A stretch of 64,000 bases of DNA from JAXGXJ01 sp040772905 (GCA_040772905.1 JAXGXJ010000007.1:1-64000); one strand, 5' to 3'; numbered from the stretch's first letter, positions 34,930 through 45,064 are shown. Notes: a model not told the origin generated them from the letters alone. Made by a program: numbers and translations.

Positions 34930-36122
34930 GCGGAGAGGCGCTCGCCGTCCAGATCGTGCTGATATGCGTGCGCCTGCTCCTACCCATGCTCATACCGCGG
35001 TTCCCTCTGCCGGCGATCGTGGCCTGCCTCATCGTCGACTCGGCCGACCAGAGCATCCTGCAGGCCCTGGATGTGGTGGTGCCCAGCTATCAGAACATCG
35101 ACAAGGCCTTGGACGTCTACTACCTCTCCATCGCGTACGTGGCCACCATGCGCAACTGGGAGAACCTCGAGGCACTCCAGATCGCCCGCGCACTTTTCTA
35201 CTTCCGCGTGGTGGGTGTGCTGGCTTTCGAACTCACCGACGAACGCATCCTGCTGGCCGTCTTCCCCAACGCGTTCGAACCCTTCTTCATCTACTACGAG
35301 TTCATCCGCATGCGTGGCAACCCCATGAAGAGCCGCAAGGCGCTCGTCCTCGTGACCGCGATCATCTGGTTGGTGGTGAAACTGCCCCACGAGTGGTGGG
35401 TACACGTGGCCAAGCTCGATGCCACCGACTTCATCAAGACCAAGATCTTAGGAGCGTCGCTCGACACCTCCTTCTGGCTGGCCATCGTGAAAGCGCCGCT
35501 CGTCACGGGCACGCTCTTCGTGCTGTTCGCGATAGGCATACTCTTCTTGTGGAGGTTCCTCATGCGGCGTCGGACCGAAGCGCGCCTCTCGGACGCACGC
35601 ATCAGCCGCATCCGCAGCCGCGCGCTCGACCGTTCCATCGATCGGGCCCTGGATGCCCGCGATTGGGTGGATGCGCGCACGGCGCCGGTGCGGCCGGGTG
35701 TCATGATCGAGAAGATCGCACTGATCACGCTGGTGTCGCTGATCTTCCAGCAGACCCTGCCCGGCATGCGCGTAGGCGGCTGGCAGACGGCCATCTTCAT
35801 CGCCGTGACCATCTCCGTGGTGGACTATCTGCTGCGGGTCATCGCCAGACGTTTCGGGGCCCAGCTCAAACCTTGGCTGGAAGTGCCCCTGTTAGCGGCT
35901 GTGTACTTCTGCATCGTCATCGTGCTGCAACTGCTTATCCCCTTCGTCCGACCGGCGAACTTCCTCCTCTCCGGGATCGTCTTCGCAGCCTTGATCACGC
36001 TGTTCGTCGCGCTCTACGACCTTTACAGACCGCTCTACGACCAGCGTGTCGACCGTATGACCGCCACGCGACGGCGGCGGCTCGAAGGAGAAGCCGATAC
36101 CATCACCGAGTCGGCTGGGTGA
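34926..36122 (+). CDS. Uncharacterised multi-pass membrane protein
   Basis: A 398-residue protein with about eight predicted helices: 8-28, an amphipathic region, 110-130, 140-165, 205-228, then 260-280, 290-310, 320-345 and 350-370. A cytoplasmic-looking charged segment (RRRTEARLSDARISRIRSRALDRSIDRALD, about 213-242) sits between the two halves. I do not recognise a family. It is translationally coupled to the EEP-family hydrolase, which suggests a two-protein function, possibly lipid-phosphate handling; this is inference. Confidence 0.75.
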   Translation: MSGEALAVQIVLICVRLLLPMLIPRFPLPAIVACLIVDSADQSILQALDVVVPSYQNIDKALDVYYLSIAYVATMRNWENLEALQIARALFYFRVVGVLAFELTDERILLAVFPNAFEPFFIYYEFIRMRGNPMKSRKALVLVTAIIWLVVKLPHEWWVHVAKLDATDFIKTKILGASLDTSFWLAIVKAPLVTGTLFVLFAIGILFLWRFLMRRRTEARLSDARISRIRSRALDRSIDRALDARDWVDARTAPVRPGVMIEKIALITLVSLIFQQTLPGMRVGGWQTAIFIAVTISVVDYLLRVIARRFGAQLKPWLEVPLLAAVYFCIVIVLQLLIPFVRPANFLLSGIVFAALITLFVALYDLYRPLYDQRVDRMTATRRRRLEGEADTITESAG

Positions 36123-36193
36123 CGCGGGGCGCCACATCGGGCGCGCCCGCGCCGTCCGTGTGGCACAATGGCTGCGAAGGAGGACCAACACCC

Positions 36194-37408
36194 ATGGATC
36201 AGACCCCGGATACATCGCGCCCCTCGGGCGTCCGCACCACAGCCGTACACGCAGGCGAAGGACCCGACCCGTCCACGTACGCGTCGGCGCCCAACCTGGT
36301 GATGTCGACCACGTTCGTCATCGACCCGGATGTGGCCTTCTCCGCCAACGAGATCACGGCCGACACGCCGTTCGCATACACCCGCTGGGGGAATCCCACG
36401 GTGGCGCAGTTGGAGCGCAAACTGGCCGCGCTGGAAGGCACCGAAGCATGCCTCGCGTTCGCGAGTGGGATGGCCGCCATCTGGGCGCTGTTAGCCCGCC
36501 TGCTCGCCAAGGGCGACCACATAGTCATGAGCGACGTCACCTACGCCGCCGCGTCGGAGTTGGCCAACGACACCCTGCCCGCGCTGGGCGTCGAGGTGAC
36601 GCGCATCGACAGTTCCGACCTGGACGAACTGCGGTCCGCGTTGCGTCCGAACACCCGCCTCCTCTACCTGGAGACACCCGCGAACCCACTGTTGCGCCTC
36701 ACCGACATCGCCGCCGCCGCGGAGGTGGCCCATGCCGCCGGCGTCCCCGTGGCGGTGGACTCCACCTTCGCCACGCCCATCGCGTTGCGACCGGTGGAGC
36801 ATGGTGCCGACTATGTCATCCACTCGCTCACCAAGTACATCTGCGGGCACGGCGATGCCCTGGGCGGCGCCATCTGCGGCCGCCAGGCCGATCTCGACGA
36901 CCTGCGCTCCACTGCCATCCACATGGGTGGGGTGCTCAGCCCGTTCAATGCCTGGCTCATCATCCGCGGAGCCGCGACCCTTCCCATCCGCATGCGCGCT
37001 CACGAAGAGACAGCCATGGCCGTGGCGCAGCATCTGGAGCAGCATCCCGCGGTCACGCGGGTCATCTACCCGGGGCTGCCCTCGCACCCGCAACACGAGC
37101 TGGCCAAGAGGCAGATGGAGAACTTCTCCGGCATGCTCACCTTCCAGGTGAAGGACGGCCCCGCGGCCGCACGAGAGTTCGCAGAGAAGCTACGGGTGAT
37201 CCACTACGCCGTGTCGCTGGGCCATCACCGCAGCCTCATGTGCTACCTGCCCACCGCCGACATGCTGCGCACTTCGTTCCATCTCACAGAGTCGCAGGAG
37301 CAATCGTACCGGGCCTTCGCCGGCGACGGGATCTTCCGCTTCTCGGTGGGGTTGGAGGACGCCGCTGACCTCATCGCCGATCTGAATCAGGTGCTTGACC
37401 GGCTGTAG
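36194..37408 (+). CDS. Trans-sulfuration PLP enzyme (cystathionine gamma-synthase/lyase family)
   Basis: A 404-residue Cys/Met-metabolism PLP-dependent enzyme: FAYTRWGNPTVAQLERKLAALEGTEACLAFASGMAAI, YLETPANPLLRLTDI, VDSTFATPIALRPVEHGADYVIHSLTKYICGHGDALGG with the PLP lysine in SLTKY. It may act as cystathionine gamma-lyase, methionine gamma-lyase or O-acetylhomoserine sulfhydrylase; the sequence does not decide. SD GAAGGAGG lies just upstream of ATG 36194. There is no SAM riboswitch in the 71-bp leader. Confidence 0.9.
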   Translation: MDQTPDTSRPSGVRTTAVHAGEGPDPSTYASAPNLVMSTTFVIDPDVAFSANEITADTPFAYTRWGNPTVAQLERKLAALEGTEACLAFASGMAAIWALLARLLAKGDHIVMSDVTYAAASELANDTLPALGVEVTRIDSSDLDELRSALRPNTRLLYLETPANPLLRLTDIAAAAEVAHAAGVPVAVDSTFATPIALRPVEHGADYVIHSLTKYICGHGDALGGAICGRQADLDDLRSTAIHMGGVLSPFNAWLIIRGAATLPIRMRAHEETAMAVAQHLEQHPAVTRVIYPGLPSHPQHELAKRQMENFSGMLTFQVKDGPAAAREFAEKLRVIHYAVSLGHHRSLMCYLPTADMLRTSFHLTESQEQSYRAFAGDGIFRFSVGLEDAADLIADLNQVLDRL

Positions 37409-37413
37409 GGCGC

Positions 37414-37809
37414 TCAGCTTTCCTCGCCCCGCATCTCCCATTCGCGCACGCACTCCGTCTTGACCAGGCGGACGAACTCCTGCAGGGAGCCGAACACGTT
37501 CTCGCGAATGTCGCCCCCGATGAGCACCCGCATGATGTCGTCACCCACGGCGAGTCGACCTTCGTTGACCCACGCCCGCAGGGCGATCACGCCCGGCCGG
37601 GCCGAGATCTCGGCCTTGATGCCCTCCAATCGCTCAGCATCGTACGAGAGATCCATCCCGGTCACCGCAGAGCCGTCACGCGCCGAACCCCGCACCACGC
37701 CGTTATGCATGAGGTACATGCCTATGCCGGCAGCCTCGGGGCTCGCCTTGATCTCGTCCAACCAGGCGTCAAAGCTGGGCTGGGCGCCGCTGATGTCGTC
37801 CGCGCTCAT
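37414..37809 (-). CDS. MoaE-like molybdopterin synthase large-subunit homologue
   Basis: A 131-residue protein with the MoaE pattern: GMYLMHNGVVRGSARDG, MDLSYDAERLEGIKAEISARPGVIALRAWVNEGRLAVGDDIMRVLIGG, then FVRLVKTECVREWE. MoaE converts cyclic pyranopterin to molybdopterin with MoaD. The lysine in the VKTE segment matches the first catalytic Lys of E. coli MoaE; the second (WKKE motif) is not obvious. There is no MoaD nearby. So either a divergent MoaE or a paralogue with another role. Confidence 0.65.
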   Translation of the reverse strand: MSADDISGAQPSFDAWLDEIKASPEAAGIGMYLMHNGVVRGSARDGSAVTGMDLSYDAERLEGIKAEISARPGVIALRAWVNEGRLAVGDDIMRVLIGGDIRENVFGSLQEFVRLVKTECVREWEMRGEES

Positions 37810-37838
37810 GGTGTCCTCCCGGGGTCGGTTGCGATGGC

Positions 37839-39885
37839 TCAGGAGGCCTCGACCAAGGCCTCGGTGAACTGGCTGTTGTAGAGGTCGTGGTAGAAGCCAC
37901 GCCGCTCGAGAAGGGCCTTGTGCGTACCCTTCTCGATGATCTGACCTTCATTCATCACCAGGATGACGTCGGCATCGCGGATGGTGGAGAGACGATGCGC
38001 GATGACAAAGCTGGTGCGGCCGCGCAGCAGACGAGCCATGGCGCGCTGGATGAGCACCTCGGTGCGTGTCCACCGAACTGGTGGCCTCGTCGAGGATGAG
38101 TATCTCGGGATCGGCGAGGAACGCCCGGGCGATGGTGAGCAACTGGCGCTCGCCCTGGGACAGGTTGGTGGAATCATCATCCAGACGGGTGTCATAGCCG
38201 TCGGACAGGGTGCGGACGAAATGGTCCACGTGCGCGGCCTCGGCGGCCCTCAGGATATCCTCCTCGGTGGCGCCCTCCTTGCCGTAGGCGATGTTCTCCC
38301 GGATGGTGCCTCCGAAGAGCCAGGCGTCCTGGAGCACCATGCCGAACAGGCGCCGTAGATCGTCGCGGCGCATGTCGCGGATGTCCACGCCCTCCACCAG
38401 GATGCGCCCCTTGTCGATCTCGTAGAAGCGCATGAGCAGGTTGACCAGGGTGGTCTTGCCGGCCCCGGTGGGGCCGACGATGGCCACCGTCTGCCCCGGG
38501 GCGACCTCCAGGTCGAGGTCCTCGATGAGCGGCACATCGGGCAGGTAGCGGAACGAAACGCCTTCCAGCGTGATCCGCCCCTTGGCCTCGCGCAGCACCA
38601 CGGGCTCGGCTGTATCGGCCTCTTCCTCGGCTTCATCCAGGAGTTCGAACACGCGCTCGGCGGAGGCCACGGCCGACTGCAATACGTTGGCCACGCTCGC
38701 CACCTGGGTGATGGGCTGCATGAACTGGCGCGAGTACTGGATGAAGGCCTGCACGTCACCCAGGCTGATAGCGCCGGAAGCCACGCGCAATCCGCCCACC
38801 ACGCACAAAGCCACGTAGTTGAGGTTACCGATGAACATCATGGAGGGCATGATGATGCCCGATACGAACTGGGCCTTGAAGCTGGCCTGGTAGAGCCGCT
38901 CGTTCTCTTCGTTGAAGATCTCGATGGCCTCCTTCTGCCGGCCGAACACCTTGACGATGTTGTGGCCGGAGTACATCTCCTCCACATGCCCGTTGAGCGC
39001 GCCTGTGCTCTCCCACTGCAGTGCGAACTGCTTCTGCGAACGCTTGGCGATGAGCATGGTCACCACCACCGACACCGGGATGACCACCAGCGAGATGACC
39101 GCCAGCAAGGGGCTGATCCAGAACATCATGGCCAGTACGCCCACGAGGGTGAGGATGGCGGTGATGATCTGCGTGAGCGTCTGCTGCAGAGTCTGCTGGA
39201 TGTTGTCGATGTCGTTGGTCACGCGGCTGAGCGTGTCGCCGCGCGCGTGCGTGTCGAAAAACTTGAGGGGCAGACGCGCCAGCTTCGTGCTGACGTCCTG
39301 TCGCAGACGGTAGACGGTGCGCTGGACCACCCCGGCCATGAGGTAGCCCTGCAGCCAGCCGAAAAGGGCACTCAGCACGTAGATGGCGGCCACCATGAGC
39401 ACTACGCTCGCGACGGCACCCATGTCGACGCCCTGTCCGGGCACTACATCCATGCCCGAGAGCATGCTGGCCAACTGGGTGTTACCCTGCGCTTGCAGTC
39501 CGGCGATGACCTGCTCCTTGCTCAGGCCGGCCGGCAACTGGCTGCCGATGTAACCCTCGAAGATGAGGTCGGTGGCCCGAGCCAGCATCTTCGGCCCGGC
39601 GATGGTGAGCGCCACGCTGACGACGGCCAGCAGGATGATGGCCGCGATGGTGGGATACTCCGGCCGCAACCGGCGCACCAAGCGCTTGAACGACCCCTTG
39701 AAGTCGCGGGCCTTATCACCCGAGCCGATGAGCCCCGGAGGACCGAATCCCGGTCCGTGCGGGCGTTGTTGCCGGCCCTGCCGCCGTGAACCGAGTCCGC
39801 GCGAGCGCCCGCCCGCGCGGGCCGGCGCCTCCGGCAGGCCGGAGCCGTCTTCGTTCTGGCGACAGGTCTCGTCGGCGGGGCTCAT
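37839..39885 (-). CDS. Heterodimeric ABC exporter subunit B, with one frameshift
   Basis: An ABC exporter of about 680 residues: membrane domain of six helices (about 80-390), then ATPase with Walker A GPTGAGKTT, signature LSQGERQLLTIARAF, Walker B ILILDEATSSVDT. Directly after SSVDT the frame breaks (near 38070); the remainder (TEVLIQRAMARLLRGRTSFVIAHRLSTIRDADVI) continues in another frame to 37839. One inserted base or two deleted bases explain it. The start ATG overlaps the stop of the partner ABC gene by ATGA. Together they form a heterodimeric drug- or lipid-exporter. Confidence 0.85.
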
Positions 39886-41624
39886 GCCACTTCCTCTTCA
39901 GAAAGCTGCGAGAAAACGATCTCACGGTAGGTCTCGCAACAGTCGAGGAGTTCCTTGTGCGTCCCCCGCCCGGTGATGGTGCCGTCCTGCAGCACGATGA
40001 TCTGGTCGGCGTGGAGGATGGTGCTGACACGCTGAGCCACGATGAGCACCGTCGCGTCCGCCACCTCACGCTTGAGAGCCGCGCGCAATTGCGAGTCGGT
40101 CTTGAAATCGAGAGCGGAGAAACTGTCGTCGAACACGTAGATGCTGGCCTGCTTCACCAGGGCGCGGGCGATGGCCAAACGCTGGCGCTGCCCGCCGGAG
40201 ACGTTCGTGCCTCCCTGGGTGATGGGAGCCTCCAGGCCGCAATCCATGCCCTCCACGAAATCCTTGGCCTGCGCGATGCTCAGGGCCCTCCACAGCTCGG
40301 CTTCATCGGCGTCTTCGCGGCCGTAACGCAGGTTGCTGGCCACGGTGCCCGAGAAGAGGAAGGCCTTCTGCGGCACGAACCCGATCTCGTTCCACAGCTC
40401 GTCGCGCTGGAGTTCGCGGATATCCACGCCGTCGATCTCGATGGAGCCGGCGCTCACGTCGTAGAAGCGTGGGATGAGGTTGATGAGGGTGGACTTGCCG
40501 CTGCCCGTGCTGCCTACGATGGCCGTGGTCTCGCCCGGCGACACCGAGAACGTGATGCCGGTGAGAACCGGGGCCTCAGCGCCGGGGTAGCGGAACTCGA
40601 CGTCTTTGAAGACCAAGTGGCCGCGCCGAGCTCCATTCGGGCTGGGCAGGGGCAGCGGCACCACCGGGTCGGTGATGCTGGGCTGCACGTCCAGCACCTG
40701 CTGTATGCGGTCGGCCGAGGCCGCCGCCCGCGGGATCATGGCCGACATCATGGTGGCCATGAGCACGAACATGAGGATCATCATGATGTAGGTGAGCACC
40801 GCGGTGAGGTCGCCCACAGCCATGGCTCCATCCGCCACCCGAAATCCGCCGAAGTACATGACGGCCAGGGTGGTGACGTTGAGGATGAGGAACAGCACCG
40901 GGAACATCACGGCGAACAGCTTCATCACCCGCAGGCCCACGTCGGTGAGCTCCACGTTGGCCTCGTCGAAACGCTCCTCCTCGTGCTCGGTGCGGGCGAA
41001 GGCCCTGATGACCCGGATGCCGCTGAGCGTCTCGCGCATGATCTGGTTGATGCGGTCGATCTTCACCTGCATGGAACGGAAGAGCGGCACGGCTTTGCGC
41101 AGGACCAGATACAGGAACACCCCCATGATGGGAAGGATGACGGCCAAGGTCGTGGTGAGGAGGGCATCCTGGCGCAGAGCCATGACGATGCCTCCGATGA
41201 TCATGAGCGGCGCCGCCAGCATGTTGATGAGGCCGATGACCACCATCATCTGCACCTGCTGCACGTCGTTGGTGTTACGTGTGATGAGCGACGGCGTGCC
41301 GAACTGGTTGATCTCGCGCTGCGAGAAGTCCTGCACCCGACGGAAGAGGGCCGAGCGGACGTCGCGTCCCATGCCCATGGCCACCCTCGACGCCCAGAAG
41401 ACGGTGGCGATGGAGGCCGCGCCCAGCACGAACGCGATCCCCAGCATGTAGAGACCCACGCGCAGGATGTAGCCGGTGTCGCCCGTGGAGACGCCGTCGT
41501 TGATGATGTCGGCGTTGAGATCGGGCAGGTAGAGGTTGGCGAACGTCTGCACCAGACTCAGGAAGACCACCAGAGCGATGTGCTTTTTGTAGGGCTTCAG
41601 GAACGTGAACAGCAGCTTCTTCAC
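39882..41624 (-). CDS. Heterodimeric ABC exporter subunit A
   Basis: A 580-residue ABC half-transporter: six membrane helices (first third), Walker A GSTGSGKST, signature VSGGQRQRLAIARAL, Walker B 'SIYVFDDSFSALD' in which the catalytic Glu after Walker B is Ser. Such a non-canonical site is typical of one half of heterodimeric exporters (BmrCD/TM287-288-like). The GTG at 41624 overlaps the stop of the MarR gene (GTGA), which favours it over ATG 41654. Confidence 0.9.
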   Translation of the reverse strand: MKKLLFTFLKPYKKHIALVVFLSLVQTFANLYLPDLNADIINDGVSTGDTGYILRVGLYMLGIAFVLGAASIATVFWASRVAMGMGRDVRSALFRRVQDFSQREINQFGTPSLITRNTNDVQQVQMMVVIGLINMLAAPLMIIGGIVMALRQDALLTTTLAVILPIMGVFLYLVLRKAVPLFRSMQVKIDRINQIMRETLSGIRVIRAFARTEHEEERFDEANVELTDVGLRVMKLFAVMFPVLFLILNVTTLAVMYFGGFRVADGAMAVGDLTAVLTYIMMILMFVLMATMMSAMIPRAAASADRIQQVLDVQPSITDPVVPLPLPSPNGARRGHLVFKDVEFRYPGAEAPVLTGITFSVSPGETTAIVGSTGSGKSTLINLIPRFYDVSAGSIEIDGVDIRELQRDELWNEIGFVPQKAFLFSGTVASNLRYGREDADEAELWRALSIAQAKDFVEGMDCGLEAPITQGGTNVSGGQRQRLAIARALVKQASIYVFDDSFSALDFKTDSQLRAALKREVADATVLIVAQRVSTILHADQIIVLQDGTITGRGTHKELLDCCETYREIVFSQLSEEEVA

Positions 41625-42145
41625 GTCCGCAGCCCCTCGGTCTGGTCCGGACACGACTGCGACTCGGGTGCATCGTCGCCGAGGTCATCGGCGATGGAGG
41701 CATTCATGCGCTCGAGGAGCGATGCCAGCTGCACTTTCTCCTGGTCGGAGAGAGTCGCGATGGTGCGCTGGGCATAGAGGCCCATGACGGCCCGCAGTCC
41801 CCGTTCGCGCTCCCGGCCTTCATCGGTGATGAAGACGCGGGTGAGACGCTGGTCGCGCTCGTCTACAGAACGCTTGACGGCGCCCGATTTCTCGAGCGTC
41901 TGTAGCAGCCGGGTGACCCACGGTCTGGAGACATGCAGGTGCTCGGCCAGATCACGCTGGCTTATGCCGTCCTGCCGCACGAGTAATGACAGACAGAAGG
42001 CCTCGGCGGGCAGGGTGCCCTTCTTGGCCATCTCCCGTTCCATCAACAACTTGTGCGAGCGGATGGTGCGATGGAGCGCGTTGAATACGCGCCCGGTGAG
42101 TGGATCCATGTTCTCTGGGATGAGCATCGCGATAGTTTGCCACAT
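41621..42145 (-). CDS. MarR-family transcriptional regulator
   Basis: A 174-residue winged-helix protein: LLVRQDGISQRDLAEHLHVSRPWVTRLLQTLEKSGAVKRSVDERDQRLTRVFIT is a complete MarR HTH and wing. First gene of a coupled three-gene unit with the ABC exporter, which it probably represses, releasing it when a transported compound binds. Start could be the ATG at 42127 or 42145. Confidence 0.9.
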   Translation of the reverse strand: MWQTIAMLIPENMDPLTGRVFNALHRTIRSHKLLMEREMAKKGTLPAEAFCLSLLVRQDGISQRDLAEHLHVSRPWVTRLLQTLEKSGAVKRSVDERDQRLTRVFITDEGRERERGLRAVMGLYAQRTIATLSDQEKVQLASLLERMNASIADDLGDDAPESQSCPDQTEGLRT

Positions 42146-42250
42146 AATCGTTAGTCACGCAACGGTCTGGGGTGCGCTCTCCGGCAGACGGGTGTGCGCG
42201 CGCCGGTCGCACGAATGGACGCGCGCGACCGCGCTCGCCCTCCGACGGCC

Positions 42251-42256
42251 TATACT
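42251..42256 (+). promoter_or_regulatory. Candidate -10 (TATACT) before the S-layer gene
   Basis: TATACT 59 bp upstream of the ATG at 42315, with GGGAGGA as ribosome-binding site close to the start. Confidence 0.4.
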
Positions 42257-42314
42257 CGGGACAGCGAATGCGATAAGACCACGCAGTTTGACTCGGTCTT
42301 GCCGGGAGGATCCG

Positions 42315-43772
42315 ATGAGAGCACGTCGTTGCGCCACCCATTCCGCCGCGGCCGCCACCGTGGTCGCTGTGGTCGTGGCTGCCGTCGCCGTGTTCGGGCT
42401 CGCCCTGGACACCGCCACGAGCCCGGCGATGGCCCAGGCCGCCGCGGACGACCAGCTGCCCGGCGCGCCACTCGCTGTGGGCGCGACCGTGACCGACAGC
42501 GTCGGCCGCATGGACGCGAACGACGTGTACGCGGTCTCCCTCACGGTAGGAGAGGAGGTCCACGTCCGCTGCGAACCCGGCCGGGTGGAGGGCTCAGGCG
42601 GGCGCCTGCATCTTCTGATACCGGGAGCCCAGAACCTCGCAGGTGCCGGCCCCTACGACGAACTCACCTATGAGCTGAGCGGCGGGAAGACACAGCTGGC
42701 GTGGGCCGACTACGACTACATCCCCGCCCGCTCCGGCACCTACTACCTATGGGTGGAATGGGGGACCGGCGCTCTGGACTACAGTCTTTCGGTCACCAGG
42801 ACTCTGCGCGCGGCGCTACCTCAGACGGGGGAGAGCGACGACATACCCGGCATCCCCCTGGGATCGACCGCCGTGACGGGGGTGGTGTCCACCTTGGCCG
42901 ATCCCGATGACGTCTACGCGGTCACCCTCACCGCCGGCCGGCAGGTGGTGTTCCGGCTGGCACCTCTCGGCCCCTATCACAACCACAACTCGTCGCGTGC
43001 TCATCTGTACTTGCTGGCGCCCCAGGCCCTGTCTTTGGAGCAGCGCTTCGGCCACGTGGTATGGGGCCTCGTACCCGCGGTGAACGACCTCGACGCCGCC
43101 GACCGGCTCATCGCCCAGGTGTCGTTCGTGCCGGCGGTCAGCGGCACCTACTACCTGTGGGTGGAGGCCGGCCGCGTGTACAGTTCGAACTTCGCCTACC
43201 GGCTCAGTGCCAGGGAGCGCCTCGTCAGTTTCCCCGACGTGGACGGCTCGCCCCACCAGGACGCCATCTACGAACTGGCCGATGAAGGCATCATCTCCGG
43301 CTTCGAAGACGGCACCTTCCGCCCCCACGCCCCCGTCAGCCGCCAGCAGTTCGCCAAGATGATCGTCAACACCCTGGGCTTGACTCCCACCGGCGACGAG
43401 GTAAGCCCCTTCAGCGACGTCAGAGGCACGGTGGGAACGGATCCCTTCTATCCCGACAAATATGTGGCCGTGTGCGCCGCGGCCGGTATCACACAGGGCT
43501 ATCCGGGCGGCCTTTTCAAGCCTGAGGAAGACATCAGACGCATGCAGCTCATCACCATGGTCACCCGCGCGGCACAGTTGCCCAAGCCGCCGCTGGGCAT
43601 GAAGGTGCCGTTCCCCGAATTCGACGCCACGCACTACCCCTTCGCCCGCTGGGCGTACGGCTCCGGACTCCTGGCTGGTCTCGCCGGCATGGGGCCGGAC
43701 TTCCAGTTCGTGCAGCCGGCCACGCGAGGTGAATGCGCTCGACTTCTCGCGAACCTATTGCACGCCCGGTAG
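42315..43772 (+). CDS. S-layer-homology protein with PPC-like domains
   Basis: A 485-residue exported protein. A signal peptide (to about residue 42) is followed by two bacterial pre-peptidase C-like domains (about 50-155 and 185-300), each with the GTYYLWVE motif. Then come three SLH units (about 305-485): FPDVDGSPHQDAIYELADEGIISGFEDGTFRP, FSDVRGTVGTDPFYPDKYVAVCAAAGITQGYPGG, and FPEFDATHYPFARWAYGSGLLAGL. SLH units anchor proteins to pyruvylated wall polymers. No catalytic domain is seen, so it is probably a structural or adhesive surface protein. Confidence 0.88.
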   Translation: MRARRCATHSAAAATVVAVVVAAVAVFGLALDTATSPAMAQAAADDQLPGAPLAVGATVTDSVGRMDANDVYAVSLTVGEEVHVRCEPGRVEGSGGRLHLLIPGAQNLAGAGPYDELTYELSGGKTQLAWADYDYIPARSGTYYLWVEWGTGALDYSLSVTRTLRAALPQTGESDDIPGIPLGSTAVTGVVSTLADPDDVYAVTLTAGRQVVFRLAPLGPYHNHNSSRAHLYLLAPQALSLEQRFGHVVWGLVPAVNDLDAADRLIAQVSFVPAVSGTYYLWVEAGRVYSSNFAYRLSARERLVSFPDVDGSPHQDAIYELADEGIISGFEDGTFRPHAPVSRQQFAKMIVNTLGLTPTGDEVSPFSDVRGTVGTDPFYPDKYVAVCAAAGITQGYPGGLFKPEEDIRRMQLITMVTRAAQLPKPPLGMKVPFPEFDATHYPFARWAYGSGLLAGLAGMGPDFQFVQPATRGECARLLANLLHAR

Positions 43773-43795
43773 TCCCGCAACAGAAAGGATCGACC

Positions 43796-44308
43796 ATGGA
43801 CCATACCCTGCGTGAATTGCTGGACACTCTCAGAGGCGACGACGGCATGGGACGCAAGCGCGCTCGAGAGACGATGGTGCTCATAGGCGACGAGATCGTC
43901 CCGGAGATGCAGGCGCTGCTGGCCGAAGGGACCAAACGGGAGCGCTGGGAAGCCGCCAAGACCCTGGCGGCCCTGGTCGACCCCTCCTCGCTGGACACGC
44001 TCATCGACCTGCTCGCGGAACGCGAATCCGACATACGCTGGATCGCCGCCGACGGCCTCATAGCCCTGGGTCCCCGCGTGGTGGTGCCGTTGCTCAAGTC
44101 GCTGCTGGCCGGACCACCCACGCGCGGACAGGCGGAGATGTCGGGTCGCGTGCTGCGGAAGCTGGCCTCGGAGAACGACGTACTGGGTGAGATCGTGGCG
44201 CCCGTCCTTGAGGTCATGGAGACTCCGGACCCGGGAGTCCTGCAGCCGCGCGTGTCTCAGGCCCTCAGCGACCTCGACCGCATCACCGGGCGCCTGCCTG
44301 AACTGTAG
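43796..44308 (+). CDS. HEAT-repeat protein
   Basis: A 170-residue, all-helical protein of HEAT/PBS-lyase-like repeats (RWEAAKTLAALVDPSSLDTLIDLLAE, DIRWIAADGLIALGPRVVVPLLKSLLA). It serves protein-protein interaction; partner unknown. It starts 24 bp after the S-layer gene, with AGAAAGGA upstream, so the two may be co-transcribed. Confidence 0.8.
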   Translation: MDHTLRELLDTLRGDDGMGRKRARETMVLIGDEIVPEMQALLAEGTKRERWEAAKTLAALVDPSSLDTLIDLLAERESDIRWIAADGLIALGPRVVVPLLKSLLAGPPTRGQAEMSGRVLRKLASENDVLGEIVAPVLEVMETPDPGVLQPRVSQALSDLDRITGRLPEL

Positions 44309-44391
44309 CCGGGAGCGGCACGGAGACTTCACACCGAACTTATCCGGCCCTGTCTAGACTCTTTGCAGGTGACTACAGAGAGGATCGGCGT

Positions 44392-45063
44392 ATGTGGCAG
44401 GAGATCGTATCGGTGTGGGAAGGCATGCAGTCGTCCTTGGGATGGACCGAAGCCCTGATAGCCCTGGGCTTCTCGGTGGTGTTCTCCCTTGTGGTCTACT
44501 TCATGTATCAGTTGTTCTACGGCTCGCGACACATCGGGGCCGGGGTGCACCGTATGTTCCTCATCGGAGGACCGGCCATCACCGTGCTCTTCCTAGGCAT
44601 CCAGACCTCCATACCCCTGTCTCTGGGCCTGCTGGGCGCGCTCTCGTTCGTGCGCTTCCGCACCCCGGTGAAGGACCCCGCCGAGATCGGCTTCCTGCTG
44701 CTGCTCATCGCGTCGTCCATCGGAGCGTCATCGGGCAACTTCATGGTGACCGCCCTGCTGCTCGTGGCCGTGTTCCTCGTGCTGGGCGTCAAGTGGCTTG
44801 TGCGCGATCGCGTGGGCGCGGCCGCCAGGAGCAGCCTGATGTTGTCCCTGGAGCACGCGTCCTTCGACAGACTGGAGGGTGAACTGAAGAGCTTCCTGGG
44901 CGGCCGCCTGAAAGGGCTGCGCCTGCAGTCGATGTCGGTGGTCGACGGCCGAGTGAACCTGCAGTATCAGTACCGGCAGCAGGCCGGACTCGATTGGACG
45001 GCCTTCGCGAACGAACTCAACCGCGTGACAGGGCCGGACAGGGTGGAGTTGTTCGTAGGATAG
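44392..45063 (+). CDS. DUF4956 membrane protein
   Basis: A 223-residue protein with about four helices in the first 130 residues and the conserved IPLSLGLLGALSFVRFRTPVKDPAEIGFLLLLIASSIG that defines DUF4956. A soluble C-terminal domain follows. DUF4956 genes often neighbour VTC/polyphosphate-like and CotH proteins; neither is here. Function unknown. TAGACT (44355-44360) may be its -10. Confidence 0.85.
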   Translation: MWQEIVSVWEGMQSSLGWTEALIALGFSVVFSLVVYFMYQLFYGSRHIGAGVHRMFLIGGPAITVLFLGIQTSIPLSLGLLGALSFVRFRTPVKDPAEIGFLLLLIASSIGASSGNFMVTALLLVAVFLVLGVKWLVRDRVGAAARSSLMLSLEHASFDRLEGELKSFLGGRLKGLRLQSMSVVDGRVNLQYQYRQQAGLDWTAFANELNRVTGPDRVELFVG

Positions 45064-45064
45064 C

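Noticed and set aside
36123..36193. SAM riboswitch before the trans-sulfuration gene
   Set aside because: The leader is only 71 bases and shows no matching helix set.
34769..37408. An 879-residue protein containing the trans-sulfuration enzyme
   Set aside because: Only the part from 36194 matches the family and has a ribosome-binding site; the rest is out-of-frame over the EEP and membrane genes.
39786..41777. A 663-residue plus-strand reading opposite the ABC exporter genes
   Set aside because: Mirror of the ABC codons, dominated by His/Asp/Glu runs; no domain and no promoter.
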